From contig CAVSZK010000004.1 in the NCBI GenBank assembly GCA_963732415.1, forward strand, positions 248,001 through 312,000: 64,000 bases of DNA. Reading direction: 5' to 3'. The position numbers and the translations under genes were made by a program. The notes under the pieces are model-generated. The model ran no database searches. It was not told the DNA's origin and saw only the letters and a list, made by a program, of their open reading frames with translations. This DNA comes from RPQJ01 sp963732415 (GTDB lineage Bacteria; Pseudomonadota; Gammaproteobacteria; Steroidobacterales; Steroidobacteraceae). Positions 1 through 8,197 of the stretch are shown one piece after another. How positions within the stretch are numbered: position 1 is the first letter of the stretch; every line of letters starts with the position of its first letter.

Positions 1-1122
1 GGCGAGCGCGAGGTCGAGGACCTCTTCGTCACCACCGCGCTGGCATCGATCGCGGTCGTTCCGCTGTACGGCTGGGCCTGCGCTCGGCTGCCACGCGCGG
101 TCGTGCTGGCTTCCGTCTATGGTGTTTTCGGTGCGTCGCTACTCGTGCTCGCAGCGGTCCTGCGGGCGGATCCAGGAGGCGTTGCCGCCTCGAAATTCTT
201 CTACGTGTGGATCAGCGTCTTCAACCTGTTCGTCGTCTCCGTGTTCTGGACGCTGATGGTCGACCGGATGGACGACGAGCGCGCGCGGCGGCTGTTCGGC
301 ATCGTCGCGGCGGGCGGAACCACGGGCGGCCTCGTGGCCCCCGTCGCCACTGACCTGTTGATCGTATCCATCGGCCGCACCGGGATCCTGGTCGTCTCGG
401 CCTGCCTGTTCGGTGTCGCCATCCTCTGCCAGGCACTGCTGCTGCGGAGCCTGCGCCGGGATCCGGCAGCCGCGCGTGCGGTCGGCTTCGAGCGGCCGAT
501 CGGCGGCAACCCGTTTGCCGGCATCACGCTTGTGCTGCGCTCACCCTACCTGCTCGGGTTCTGTGCGTTCGTGCTGTTGCTGGCCTCGACCACGACCTTC
601 CTGTATTTCGAGCAACTGCGGCTGGTCACCGAGGCGTTTCCGGACGAAAACCAGCGGACGCAGGTCTTCGCGCGCATCGATTTCACCGTGCAGGCGCTGA
701 CGCTCGCAACCCAGGTGTTCTTCACCGGAGCCATCGCGCGCCGGCTCGGCATTGCGGTGCTGTTGTGCTCGGTGCCGGTCGCGATGATGGGCGGCTTCCT
801 GGCACTGACCGTGGTTGCCAACTTCTGGGTGCTGGCGATCGTGATGATCGTACGGCGGGCGGGCGAATATGCGTTGACCAGGCCGGGCCGGGAGATCCTG
901 TTCACGTCGGTCGACACCGAGACCAAGTACAAGGCGAAGAACCTGATCGACGTGGTCGTGTACCGGGGCGGCGACGCCCTTTCCGCGCAACTGCGCGGCG
1001 GCCTGCGGGCGAGCGATATGACAGCGGCTTCGCTTGCGCTGGTCGGTGCGGGCATCGCCTTCGTCTGGGCACTGGTCGGCTACTGGCTGGCGCGGCGCCA
1101 CGGGGGGCTCCGCCGCCCGTAG
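1..1122 (+). CDS. NTP/NDP-exchange-type (MFS-like) transporter, 5' truncated by window edge
   Basis: The reading frame is open from base 1, so the gene begins outside the window; 373 codons are visible. The protein is strongly hydrophobic with about nine to ten membrane segments. The stretch FNLFVVSVFWTLMVDRMDD followed by a glycine-rich GIVAAGGTTGG loop resembles the bacterial relatives of the ATP/ADP translocase (Npt-type) family, usually labelled NTP/NDP exchange or MFS transporter. In free-living bacteria the substrate of this group is unknown, so nucleotide exchange should not be assumed. A GTG at 103 is an internal candidate start, but the upstream codons read as coherent membrane protein. 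The gene converges on the RND efflux operon. Confidence 0.7.
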   Translation, partial: GEREVEDLFVTTALASIAVVPLYGWACARLPRAVVLASVYGVFGASLLVLAAVLRADPGGVAASKFFYVWISVFNLFVVSVFWTLMVDRMDDERARRLFGIVAAGGTTGGLVAPVATDLLIVSIGRTGILVVSACLFGVAILCQALLLRSLRRDPAAARAVGFERPIGGNPFAGITLVLRSPYLLGFCAFVLLLASTTTFLYFEQLRLVTEAFPDENQRTQVFARIDFTVQALTLATQVFFTGAIARRLGIAVLLCSVPVAMMGGFLALTVVANFWVLAIVMIVRRAGEYALTRPGREILFTSVDTETKYKAKNLIDVVVYRGGDALSAQLRGGLRASDMTAASLALVGAGIAFVWALVGYWLARRHGGLRRP

Positions 1123-1202
1123 CGCTGCGTACGAGCCGCCAATCGTCTTCTTCTTCAGCCTGCGCAGGGTTCTTCCGGGCGCCCCGCAGGCCTTAGGCGC
1201 GC

Positions 1203-2660
1203 TCAGTTCAGCGGCGGTGGAAGGGCGCTGCTCTGCGGCGCTGCGGGCGTGCTGCCGGTCAGGCCGTCGGCTTCGCCGACCCAGCCACCGCCCATCGCCT
1301 TGTAGATGTTCACCGCTGACACGAACAGCTGCGCCCGGGTGCCGGCCAGGTTCAGTTCAGCCGGAAAGAGAGCCTGCTCGGCCTGCAGCACCGTGCTGTA
1401 GTCGGTGTAGCCGCCGTTGAAGAGTTCACGGGCCAGGTGCGTGTATTCCTTCAGCGACGCCACCAGCCGGACCTGCGCCTGCAGTTGCTCGTGCAGCTTG
1501 CTGTTTGCCACCAGCGCGTTGTCGACGTCGGCAAAGGCATTGCGGACGGAGAGCTTGTAGTTCTCCAGCGCCGCGCGTTGTGCCGCTTCGGCCTGCGCCA
1601 CCTGGCCGCTGACCGCACCAAAGCTGAAGATCGGGCCGATTACCGAGCCGGAATAATTCCAGACGCGGCTGCTGCCCTGGAACAGGTTGGACAGATCGCT
1701 GCTGACGTCGCCATAGCTGCCCGTCAGCGAAATGGTCGGGAAGTACAGTGCCTTGGCCGCGCCGATCTGCGCGTTGGCGGCGATGAGTTGCTGCTCGGAC
1801 TGCAGCAGGTCGGGCCGACGCTCCAGCAACCCGGAAGGCAGGCCCTCCGGCACCGACGGCAATACCAACTCATCGACGGTCTTGCCACGAGCGATGTCGC
1901 CGGGATTGCGCCCGATCAGCACCGCGAGCGAATTCTGGGTCTGCGCGATCTGCGATTCGAGCAGCGGAATCTGCGCCGCCGCGGACTCGTACTGCGACTG
2001 CGCCTGCGCCACGTTCATCTGCGACACCTGCCCGTACTGGAACTGCAGCTTGAACAGGTCCACCGAGTCGGCGTAGGTCTTCAAGGTGCGTTGCGCTACT
2101 TCCAGTTGTGCGTCCAGGCCGCGCAACTGCAGGTAGGCGTTGGTGACCGAAGCCACCACTGACAGCACGACCCCGCGTCGCGCTTCGCTGGTGGCCAGCA
2201 CATCGGCCAGCGCCGCTTCGCTCTGGCGGCGGATGCGCCCCCACAGGTCGATTTCCCAGCTCGCCGACAGTGCGGCCTGGTAGGAGGTGGCCGGGTTCGG
2301 GTAGTCAGGGAGTTGCGAGGCGAAGGACGGCTCGCGGGTGCGCTCCTGGCCGCCCCCGGCGCCATAGCCGACTTGAGGGAAAAACTGCGAACGCACTTGT
2401 GGCAGCAGGGCAGCAGCCTGTTCGACGTTGGCGGTGGCGATCGCGATGTTGCTGTTGTGCGCCAGCGCCTCTCTAACCAGGCCGTCGAGCACCGGGTCGT
2501 CGAACTGCTGCCACCAAAGCGTGTCGGCACTGTCGACCGCATCCTTCGTCGAGTACTGGAAAGAGTCGGGCGCCTGGATCCCAGGCCGCTTGTAATCGGG
2601 CCCCAGAGTACAACCGGCGACAAGCACGGCGGCGACTGCGGCGGCGTACAGCGGCCGCAA
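1203..2660 (-). CDS. RND efflux outer-membrane lipoprotein (NodT/OprM family)
   Basis: Outer-membrane channel of a tripartite RND efflux pump, 485 residues, the usual length. I chose the TTG at 2660: it follows GGGGAG closely, lies just beyond the stop of the pump gene and gives a lipoprotein signal peptide ending in the lipobox VAGC followed by TLGPDYKRP, the hallmark N-terminus of this family. A longer frame reaching 2738 would put 26 unlikely residues inside the pump gene. Two outer-membrane efflux domains follow, including the motif GRNPGDI and the typical AERRPDL-like sequence LERRPDLLQSEQQL. It is the last gene of an adaptor-pump-channel operon. Confidence 0.93.
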   Translation of the reverse strand: MRPLYAAAVAAVLVAGCTLGPDYKRPGIQAPDSFQYSTKDAVDSADTLWWQQFDDPVLDGLVREALAHNSNIAIATANVEQAAALLPQVRSQFFPQVGYGAGGGQERTREPSFASQLPDYPNPATSYQAALSASWEIDLWGRIRRQSEAALADVLATSEARRGVVLSVVASVTNAYLQLRGLDAQLEVAQRTLKTYADSVDLFKLQFQYGQVSQMNVAQAQSQYESAAAQIPLLESQIAQTQNSLAVLIGRNPGDIARGKTVDELVLPSVPEGLPSGLLERRPDLLQSEQQLIAANAQIGAAKALYFPTISLTGSYGDVSSDLSNLFQGSSRVWNYSGSVIGPIFSFGAVSGQVAQAEAAQRAALENYKLSVRNAFADVDNALVANSKLHEQLQAQVRLVASLKEYTHLARELFNGGYTDYSTVLQAEQALFPAELNLAGTRAQLFVSAVNIYKAMGGGWVGEADGLTGSTPAAPQSSALPPPLN

Positions 2661-2661
2661 C

Positions 2662-5600
2662 TCAGTGCTCCCCGTTCGCGGGTGGTGGAGTTTCTGGGGC
2701 CTTGTCCTTGCGCCGTTCGGTCCAGCGGTCGAATACATAGAAGAACAACGGCACGTACAGCATCGCCAGCGTTGTCTCGCCGATCATGCCGCCGATGATT
2801 CCGGTGCCGATCGAATGGCGGGCGTTCGCGCCCGCACCGAGAGCGAGCGCCAGCGGCAGGCAACCGACCGCGAAGGCCAGCGAGGTCATGATGATCGGCC
2901 GCAGCCGCTGCTCGCCGGCCAGCCTCGTCGCTTCCATGATGCTGTGGCCCTGCTTGCGGAAGTCCACCGCCGCGGTCACGCGCAGCACCGCGTTCTTTGC
3001 GCCCAGTCCAATCAGCACCAGCAGGCCGATCTGGAAATACACGTCGTTTTCCAGGCCGCGGATGTAGTTCACCAGCAGCGCACCGAGCACGCCGAAGGGG
3101 ATAGCCGTCATTACCGCGCCGGGCAGCGTCCAGCTCTCGTATTGTGCCGCGAGCACCAGGAACACGATCAGCAGCCCGAAGGCGAAGGCCAGCATCGAGG
3201 TGCCACCGGACTGTTTCTCGTCGTAGGCCAGCCCGGACCACGCCGCGGTGTATTGCGGTGGCAGAGACGTGGCCAGGTCCTCCATCGCGGCGATTGCCTG
3301 CCCCGAGCTGTAGCCTTCGGCGGCGCCGCCGATGATTTTCGCCGCCGGAAAGCCGTTGAAGTGGGGCAGTGTGTCCGGCCCCGAGGTCCAGCTGGTGTCG
3401 ACTACTGCCGACAGCGGCACCATGTCGCCGCGATTATTGCGCGTGTACAGCCGTGTCAGGTCCGACGGCTGCTCTCGATAGCGTGCATCAGACTGCAGGA
3501 TGACCCACCAGACCCGGCTGAACTGGTTGAACTGGCTGACGGTGAGCGAACCGAACTGAGCCTGGATGGCGCTGTAAACGTCCTGCACCGGAATCCCCAG
3601 CAGCGTTGCCTTGTCGCGGTCGACAACGGCGCGCAACTGCTGCGCGCTGGCGGTAAAAGTACTGTTCAGCCCAGTCAACTCGGGCCGCTGGCGCGCGTGC
3701 TCGAGGAAGGCACTTGTCTGCGCTTCGAGTTCCAATGGTGAGCCGGCGGCGGTGTCCTGGATCCAGAACTCGAAGCCACCGGTGCTGCCGATGCCCGGGA
3801 TCGGCGGCGGCGCGATCGGCAGCACGGCTCCTTCCTGGATCAGCTTGGCCTCGTTGAACAGCGTCACCAGGATGGCGCGCGCGTTCTGTGCCTTCGCCTT
3901 CTCGATCGAACCGTAGCGTTCCTTGAAATCCTCGAAGGTGACGAAGAACGTCGCGGCGTTGTTCTTGAAACCCCCGTCGATGAGGCTGTAGCCGGTGACC
4001 ATCGACCGCGTGGCCACGCCCGGGATCTTGGCAAGTATCTTGTCCACGCGCTCCGCAACCGCCTGCGTGCGCTCGAGGCTGGCCGACTGTGGCATTACGA
4101 TCGCGACGAACGCGTAACCCTGGTCTTCCTGCGGAACGAAGCTGGTGGGCAACTGCTGGAACAGGTGCCAGATGCCCCACAGGAACACGCCCAGCAGTAC
4201 GAAGGCGACGAGCATCCGCTTGATGACGAACTCGACTGCATGGCCGAAGGCGCCCGTCACGCGGTCAACCTGCCGGTTGAACCAGGCGAAAGGGCCGTGC
4301 TGCGGCGGTGGGTTGTGCCTGAGCAGCGTGGCGCACATCGCCGGCGTCAGGGTCAGCGCGATGAAGCCCGACACCGACACCGAGATGACGATCGTTATGG
4401 CGAACTGCTTGTACAACTGACCGGTGGTGCCGGGCAGGAACGCCGCGGGAATGAATACCGAGGCCATGACCAGCACCACCGCCACCAGCGAGCTGCCGAT
4501 CTCCTGCATTGAACGGATCGTCGCCTCCTTCGGCCCGATGTGGTGCTGCTGCATGTTGCGCTCGACGTTTTCGCACACCACGATGGCGTCGTCGACAACC
4601 ATGCCGATGGCCAGGATCAGCCCGAACAGCGTCAGCAGGTTGATCGAGAAACCCAGTGCCAGCATGCCGGCGAACGTGGCGACAAGCGAAACCACGATGG
4701 CCACGGCACAGATCACCGTGGTGCGCGGGCTCTGCAGGAACAGGTACACGACCAGTACCACCAGCACCATCGCTTCAACCAGGGTCTTCAGTACCTCCTC
4801 GATCGACAGGCGTACGAAATCGTTCGTATCCAGCGCCACGGTGTAGTCGATGCCCTCGGGAAAACGCGACTTCATTTCCTCGAGCGACTTGCGGACTGCC
4901 TTCGACACGACGAGCCCGTTCGCACCAGGCTGCTGGTAGATGGCGATGAAGGTGGCCGGCGCGTTGTTCAGCCGGGTGTCGGTTATGTACTGGCGCAGGC
5001 CGACCTCGGCTCGCGCCACAGCGCCAAGGCGCACGATGGCGCTGCCGTTCGCGTCGGCGCGCAGGATGATGTTCTCGTACTGGCGCGGGTTGGTGAACTG
5101 GCCTTGCGTGACCACGGGAAAGGTCAGGTCGACAGGCTTGGCATTTGGCTGCTGGCCCACCTGGCCAGCGCCGAACAACTGGTTCTGCTGGTTGACTGCG
5201 TTGGCTATGTCGCTGGTGGTGATGCCAAGCGAAGCCATGCGGTCGGGGTCCATCCAGATGCGCATCGCCTGGTCGGGCACGCCCATGATCTGTGCCTGGC
5301 CGGCGCCGGGCACGCGCTTCAACGCATCGAGCACGTAGATATTGGCGTAGTTGGCTACGTAGGCGGCACTGAAGCGCGCCGCATCGCCGGTGACGGCGAT
5401 CAGCATCATGATCGTGGCGGACTTCTTCTGCACCGACACGCCCAGCTGCGTCACTTCCGACGGCAGCTGCGGCAGCGCCAGGTTGACACGGTTCTGCACC
5501 TGCACCTGGGCGATGTCGGGGTCGGTGTCGAGCGAGAAGTACACCGTCAGTGTCAGCTGGCCGGTGGCGGAGCTGGCGGACGACATGTACAGCATGTTGT

Positions 5601-5820
5601 CCACGCCGTTTATCTGCGCTTCGATCGGCGATGCCACCGAATCGGCCAGCGTCTTCGAGTCCGCACCCGGGTAGGTGGCCTGCACGGTCACCTGCACCGG
5701 CGTGATCGACGGATACTGCTGGACCGGCAGTGCAGTGATCGACAGCAGCCCCGCGATGACGACCAGCAGCGCCACGACGACAGCAAAGATCGGCCGCTCG
5801 ATGAAGAAGCGCGAGAACAT
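2662..5820 (-). CDS. RND efflux pump inner-membrane subunit (HAE-1/AcrB family)
   Basis: Proton-driven drug/proton antiporter of the inner membrane, 1052 residues, full AcrB/MexB length. It starts with the canonical MFSRFFIERPIFAVVVALL, a first membrane helix, and has porter and docking domains between helices 1-2 and 7-8. The proton-relay pair of aspartates is visible in GMVVDDAIVVCENVERN (near residue 407), and the partner lysine in GLGAKNAVLR in the C-terminal half. It starts 11 bases after the adaptor gene and its stop lies next to the outer-membrane gene start, so the three are surely cotranscribed. Substrates cannot be told from sequence. No local regulator gene (TetR/AcrR) flanks the operon inside the window. 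Confidence 0.95.
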   Translation of the reverse strand: MFSRFFIERPIFAVVVALLVVIAGLLSITALPVQQYPSITPVQVTVQATYPGADSKTLADSVASPIEAQINGVDNMLYMSSASSATGQLTLTVYFSLDTDPDIAQVQVQNRVNLALPQLPSEVTQLGVSVQKKSATIMMLIAVTGDAARFSAAYVANYANIYVLDALKRVPGAGQAQIMGVPDQAMRIWMDPDRMASLGITTSDIANAVNQQNQLFGAGQVGQQPNAKPVDLTFPVVTQGQFTNPRQYENIILRADANGSAIVRLGAVARAEVGLRQYITDTRLNNAPATFIAIYQQPGANGLVVSKAVRKSLEEMKSRFPEGIDYTVALDTNDFVRLSIEEVLKTLVEAMVLVVLVVYLFLQSPRTTVICAVAIVVSLVATFAGMLALGFSINLLTLFGLILAIGMVVDDAIVVCENVERNMQQHHIGPKEATIRSMQEIGSSLVAVVLVMASVFIPAAFLPGTTGQLYKQFAITIVISVSVSGFIALTLTPAMCATLLRHNPPPQHGPFAWFNRQVDRVTGAFGHAVEFVIKRMLVAFVLLGVFLWGIWHLFQQLPTSFVPQEDQGYAFVAIVMPQSASLERTQAVAERVDKILAKIPGVATRSMVTGYSLIDGGFKNNAATFFVTFEDFKERYGSIEKAKAQNARAILVTLFNEAKLIQEGAVLPIAPPPIPGIGSTGGFEFWIQDTAAGSPLELEAQTSAFLEHARQRPELTGLNSTFTASAQQLRAVVDRDKATLLGIPVQDVYSAIQAQFGSLTVSQFNQFSRVWWVILQSDARYREQPSDLTRLYTRNNRGDMVPLSAVVDTSWTSGPDTLPHFNGFPAAKIIGGAAEGYSSGQAIAAMEDLATSLPPQYTAAWSGLAYDEKQSGGTSMLAFAFGLLIVFLVLAAQYESWTLPGAVMTAIPFGVLGALLVNYIRGLENDVYFQIGLLVLIGLGAKNAVLRVTAAVDFRKQGHSIMEATRLAGEQRLRPIIMTSLAFAVGCLPLALALGAGANARHSIGTGIIGGMIGETTLAMLYVPLFFYVFDRWTERRKDKAPETPPPANGEH

Positions 5821-5831
5821 GCGCCGTCGAT

Positions 5832-7043
5832 TCAGCGGCTGGCGGGCGCGGCTGGCGCCGATGCCGACGGGTTGGCCGCATCGGATGGGGCGGTCGCGTC
5901 GTGCGAGGTGACCGTCACCGTGGCGCCGCTGGACAGGCGCTGCCCTCCGTCGACTACCAGTTGATCGCCAGCGTGCAGCCCTTCGTTGATGAACCAGCTA
6001 TTTTCGTACCAGTCGCCGACGGTGACCGGCCGCTGCTCAGCCTTGCCGTCCTTGTCGACCAGCCACACGAAATGTCCCTGGCCGCCTTGCTGCACTGCGC
6101 CCTGCGGAACCAGGATCGCATTCGGGCGCAGTGCGCCCTTGAGCCGTGCGCGCACATACTGGTTCGGCCGCAGCACACCGTTCGGATTGTCGACCGTGGC
6201 GCGGATCAGGAAGGTACCGGTCTGCGGATTGTAAGAGGGATCGGCAAACGTGATCTTGCCGGTGAACGGGAAGATGCTGCCATCGGCCTGCTCGACCTCG
6301 ACCGTCATGTTGCGGTCTTTCGGCAACACCAGCGTGCCTGCCTTGACGTCGTTCTCGATGCGCTGGAACTCGTTTTCCGACAGGCTGAAGTTGACCCACA
6401 TCGGTGACAGCACCGAGACCGTGGTCAGCTGGCTGTTCTGCGCGTTGAGATAGGTGCCGTTGGCCACCTCGGCATAGCTCGAGACGCCGTCCACCGGCGA
6501 CCGGATCACCGTGTAGGACAGGTCCAGCTCGGCGGACTCAAGCTGCGCGTTTGCCTGTGCGACCGCCGCGGCCGCCTGTTCGTACTGGCCTTCCGCGTTG
6601 TCCAGGTCCTTCTGCGACAGCGCATTGAGTTGCGCCAGCGGCCTGGTGCGGTTCAGGTTCGCGGTGGCCACCTGCAGCGAGGCCTGGTTGCGCTGCAACG
6701 CGGCCCTTGCGCCATCCACCTGGGCCTGGAAGGGTTTCGGGTCCATACGGAACAGGACCTGCCCGACCTTGACCACCGAACCCTCGACATACGTGCGCTC
6801 GTCGAGAAAGCCGGACACCCGCGCCTGGATGTTGACCCCTTGCGAACTCTGCGTCTGTGCGACGTACTCCGCTGCTACCGCCACGTCGCCGGGGGTTACG
6901 ACCATGGTGGTCACATCGAGTGGCGCAGGTGCGGGCTTTTCCGGCGCCTTGCCGCAAGCGACCAGCAGCGCCGCGGCGAGGGCGCCAAGTGCCAGCGGAC
7001 GAAGCCGCCGCAATCCAATTACCGGCCGAAAGTCAGGCCGCAT
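5832..7043 (-). CDS. RND efflux periplasmic adaptor subunit (MexA/AcrA family)
   Basis: Membrane-fusion protein that bridges the RND pump and the outer-membrane channel; 403 residues. The N-terminus has a signal peptide with lipobox LVAC, so it is expected to be lipid-anchored in the inner membrane. Then come the half-lipoyl/barrel-sandwich region (VNIQARVSGFLDERTYVEG), an alpha-hairpin with paired heptads (residues about 100-170), the second lipoyl half (DLSYTVIRSPVDGV) and beta-barrel/membrane-proximal domains. The C-terminal tail is Ala/Pro/Ser-rich. First gene of the operon; no strong Shine-Dalgarno precedes the ATG, so a start a few codons away is possible. Confidence 0.93.
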   Translation of the reverse strand: MRPDFRPVIGLRRLRPLALGALAAALLVACGKAPEKPAPAPLDVTTMVVTPGDVAVAAEYVAQTQSSQGVNIQARVSGFLDERTYVEGSVVKVGQVLFRMDPKPFQAQVDGARAALQRNQASLQVATANLNRTRPLAQLNALSQKDLDNAEGQYEQAAAAVAQANAQLESAELDLSYTVIRSPVDGVSSYAEVANGTYLNAQNSQLTTVSVLSPMWVNFSLSENEFQRIENDVKAGTLVLPKDRNMTVEVEQADGSIFPFTGKITFADPSYNPQTGTFLIRATVDNPNGVLRPNQYVRARLKGALRPNAILVPQGAVQQGGQGHFVWLVDKDGKAEQRPVTVGDWYENSWFINEGLHAGDQLVVDGGQRLSSGATVTVTSHDATAPSDAANPSASAPAAPASR

Positions 7044-7328
7044 GGTCGAGCAATTGCCAACGACAGGCGGCCAGCATCATGCTGGGCGAAGCGCACCCTG
7101 GTCCATGAACACGATGCTGGGCGCGGCAATGGCGGTCATCGATCGCGGTGGACAACATGTGCGGTCAGCCCCCAATCGCCACAAAATCGGTTGCGCGCAG
7201 TGCGCGACGAATACTAGATGCAAACGGCCATTCCGTGAAGCGGAGAGCGATTGCGTGGCAGTCTGCCGGCAAACGAAATGACCGCTGCCTGTCGCTCGCT
7301 GGTCGTTACGTGCAGCAGTGAGTGGCGC

Positions 7329-8123
7329 CTATTCTTCGTGCGCGTGGGCTTTCTTGAGGAATTCGTCGGTCACGCCTTTCGTGTGGCAGTTCGAGCAGAA
7401 CGAGCGCTCCGGGATGACCAACCCGGCAGCCCGTGCCTTCGCCGGGTCCTTCATGACCGCATTCTTCGAGTACTCGCTGCCCTGGCCGTGGCAGCTCTCA
7501 CAATCCAGCGGCGGCTTGCGGGCGGCGTGCGCGCTCTCGGACCACGATGCGAACTGCACATCGTGGCAGGTCTCGCAGTTGTCGTTTCCGACGCGGCTGA
7601 GCCCGGGTTTCGTCGCGGCGACGGCGACTGCGCCCCCCGTGTCCACAACGGCTGCGGTTGCCGCTGCAGCTGCCGCAGGCACGGCAGCGGACGCAGCAGC
7701 AGACGCCGCGGCGGGGGCGGGCGGAGAGGTCGCGGCCGGGGCCGGTGACGGTGCTGGCAGCTTGGCGACCGGAGGAGGCGGCGGTGCGGGGGTTGCGGCC
7801 GGGGCCGGTGACGGTGCTGGCAGCTTGGCGACCGGAGGAGGCGGCGGTGCAGGTGTCGCTGCGATTGCCGCGGATGGGGCTGGGGCAGGTTGTGCCGGGG
7901 CGACTTCGACCGGCACAGCGTTGCTCAAAACCTGCTCTGGTGGCGCAGCGACAGGGGTTTCCTCGGGAGCGGGGATCGGAGCCGTCTGTGTTGGCGCCGA
8001 CGCAGGTTGCGACACAGGCGCAGTGGCCGCCGGGCGGTCGGCCGGCCCTGACGGAGACCCGCAACCGGCAACCAGAAGCGCGATACAAATCAGTGCGGCA
8101 CCCAGGTCGCTTTTTGTCGTCAT
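7329..8123 (-). CDS. Multihaem c-type cytochrome lipoprotein with Pro/Ala-rich linker
   Basis: 264-residue protein. I chose the ATG at 8123, preceded by GGAGAG at good spacing, which gives a short lipoprotein signal peptide with lipobox LVAGC. A long low-complexity Ala/Pro linker (about residues 20-170) contains two copies of a 21-residue repeat around PPPPVAKLPAPSPAPAAT. The C-terminal 90 residues carry three haem-binding CxxCH motifs: CETCH, CESCH and CSNCH, with further histidines (SESAHAARKP, KKAHAHEE) that could be distal ligands. It resembles the decahaem/NrfH-like cytochrome fold only in motif spacing. It is likely an electron-carrying periplasmic lipoprotein; its partner is unknown. 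No other cytochrome gene is adjacent. Confidence 0.75.
   Translation of the reverse strand: MTTKSDLGAALICIALLVAGCGSPSGPADRPAATAPVSQPASAPTQTAPIPAPEETPVAAPPEQVLSNAVPVEVAPAQPAPAPSAAIAATPAPPPPPVAKLPAPSPAPAATPAPPPPPVAKLPAPSPAPAATSPPAPAAASAAASAAVPAAAAAATAAVVDTGGAVAVAATKPGLSRVGNDNCETCHDVQFASWSESAHAARKPPLDCESCHGQGSEYSKNAVMKDPAKARAAGLVIPERSFCSNCHTKGVTDEFLKKAHAHEE
7732..7857 (-). repeat. Two tandem 63-bp in-frame repeats inside the cytochrome linker
   Basis: Copies at 7732-7794 and 7795-7857 are almost identical at base level and encode the 21-residue Pro/Ala-rich unit of the cytochrome linker twice. The near-perfect DNA identity suggests a recent slippage duplication that changes linker length. Confidence 0.85.
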
Positions 8124-8197
8124 TGCGTGTCTCTCCATTCCGGAGCGCTCATGCAAAGAGCGCACCTGCATCGTACACGCGTGTGCGCCGGGCTCAG

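Noticed and set aside
4540..5964. A 474-codon plus-strand frame opposite the RND pump
   Set aside because: Same explanation: the minus strand is an unmistakable AcrB-type pump.
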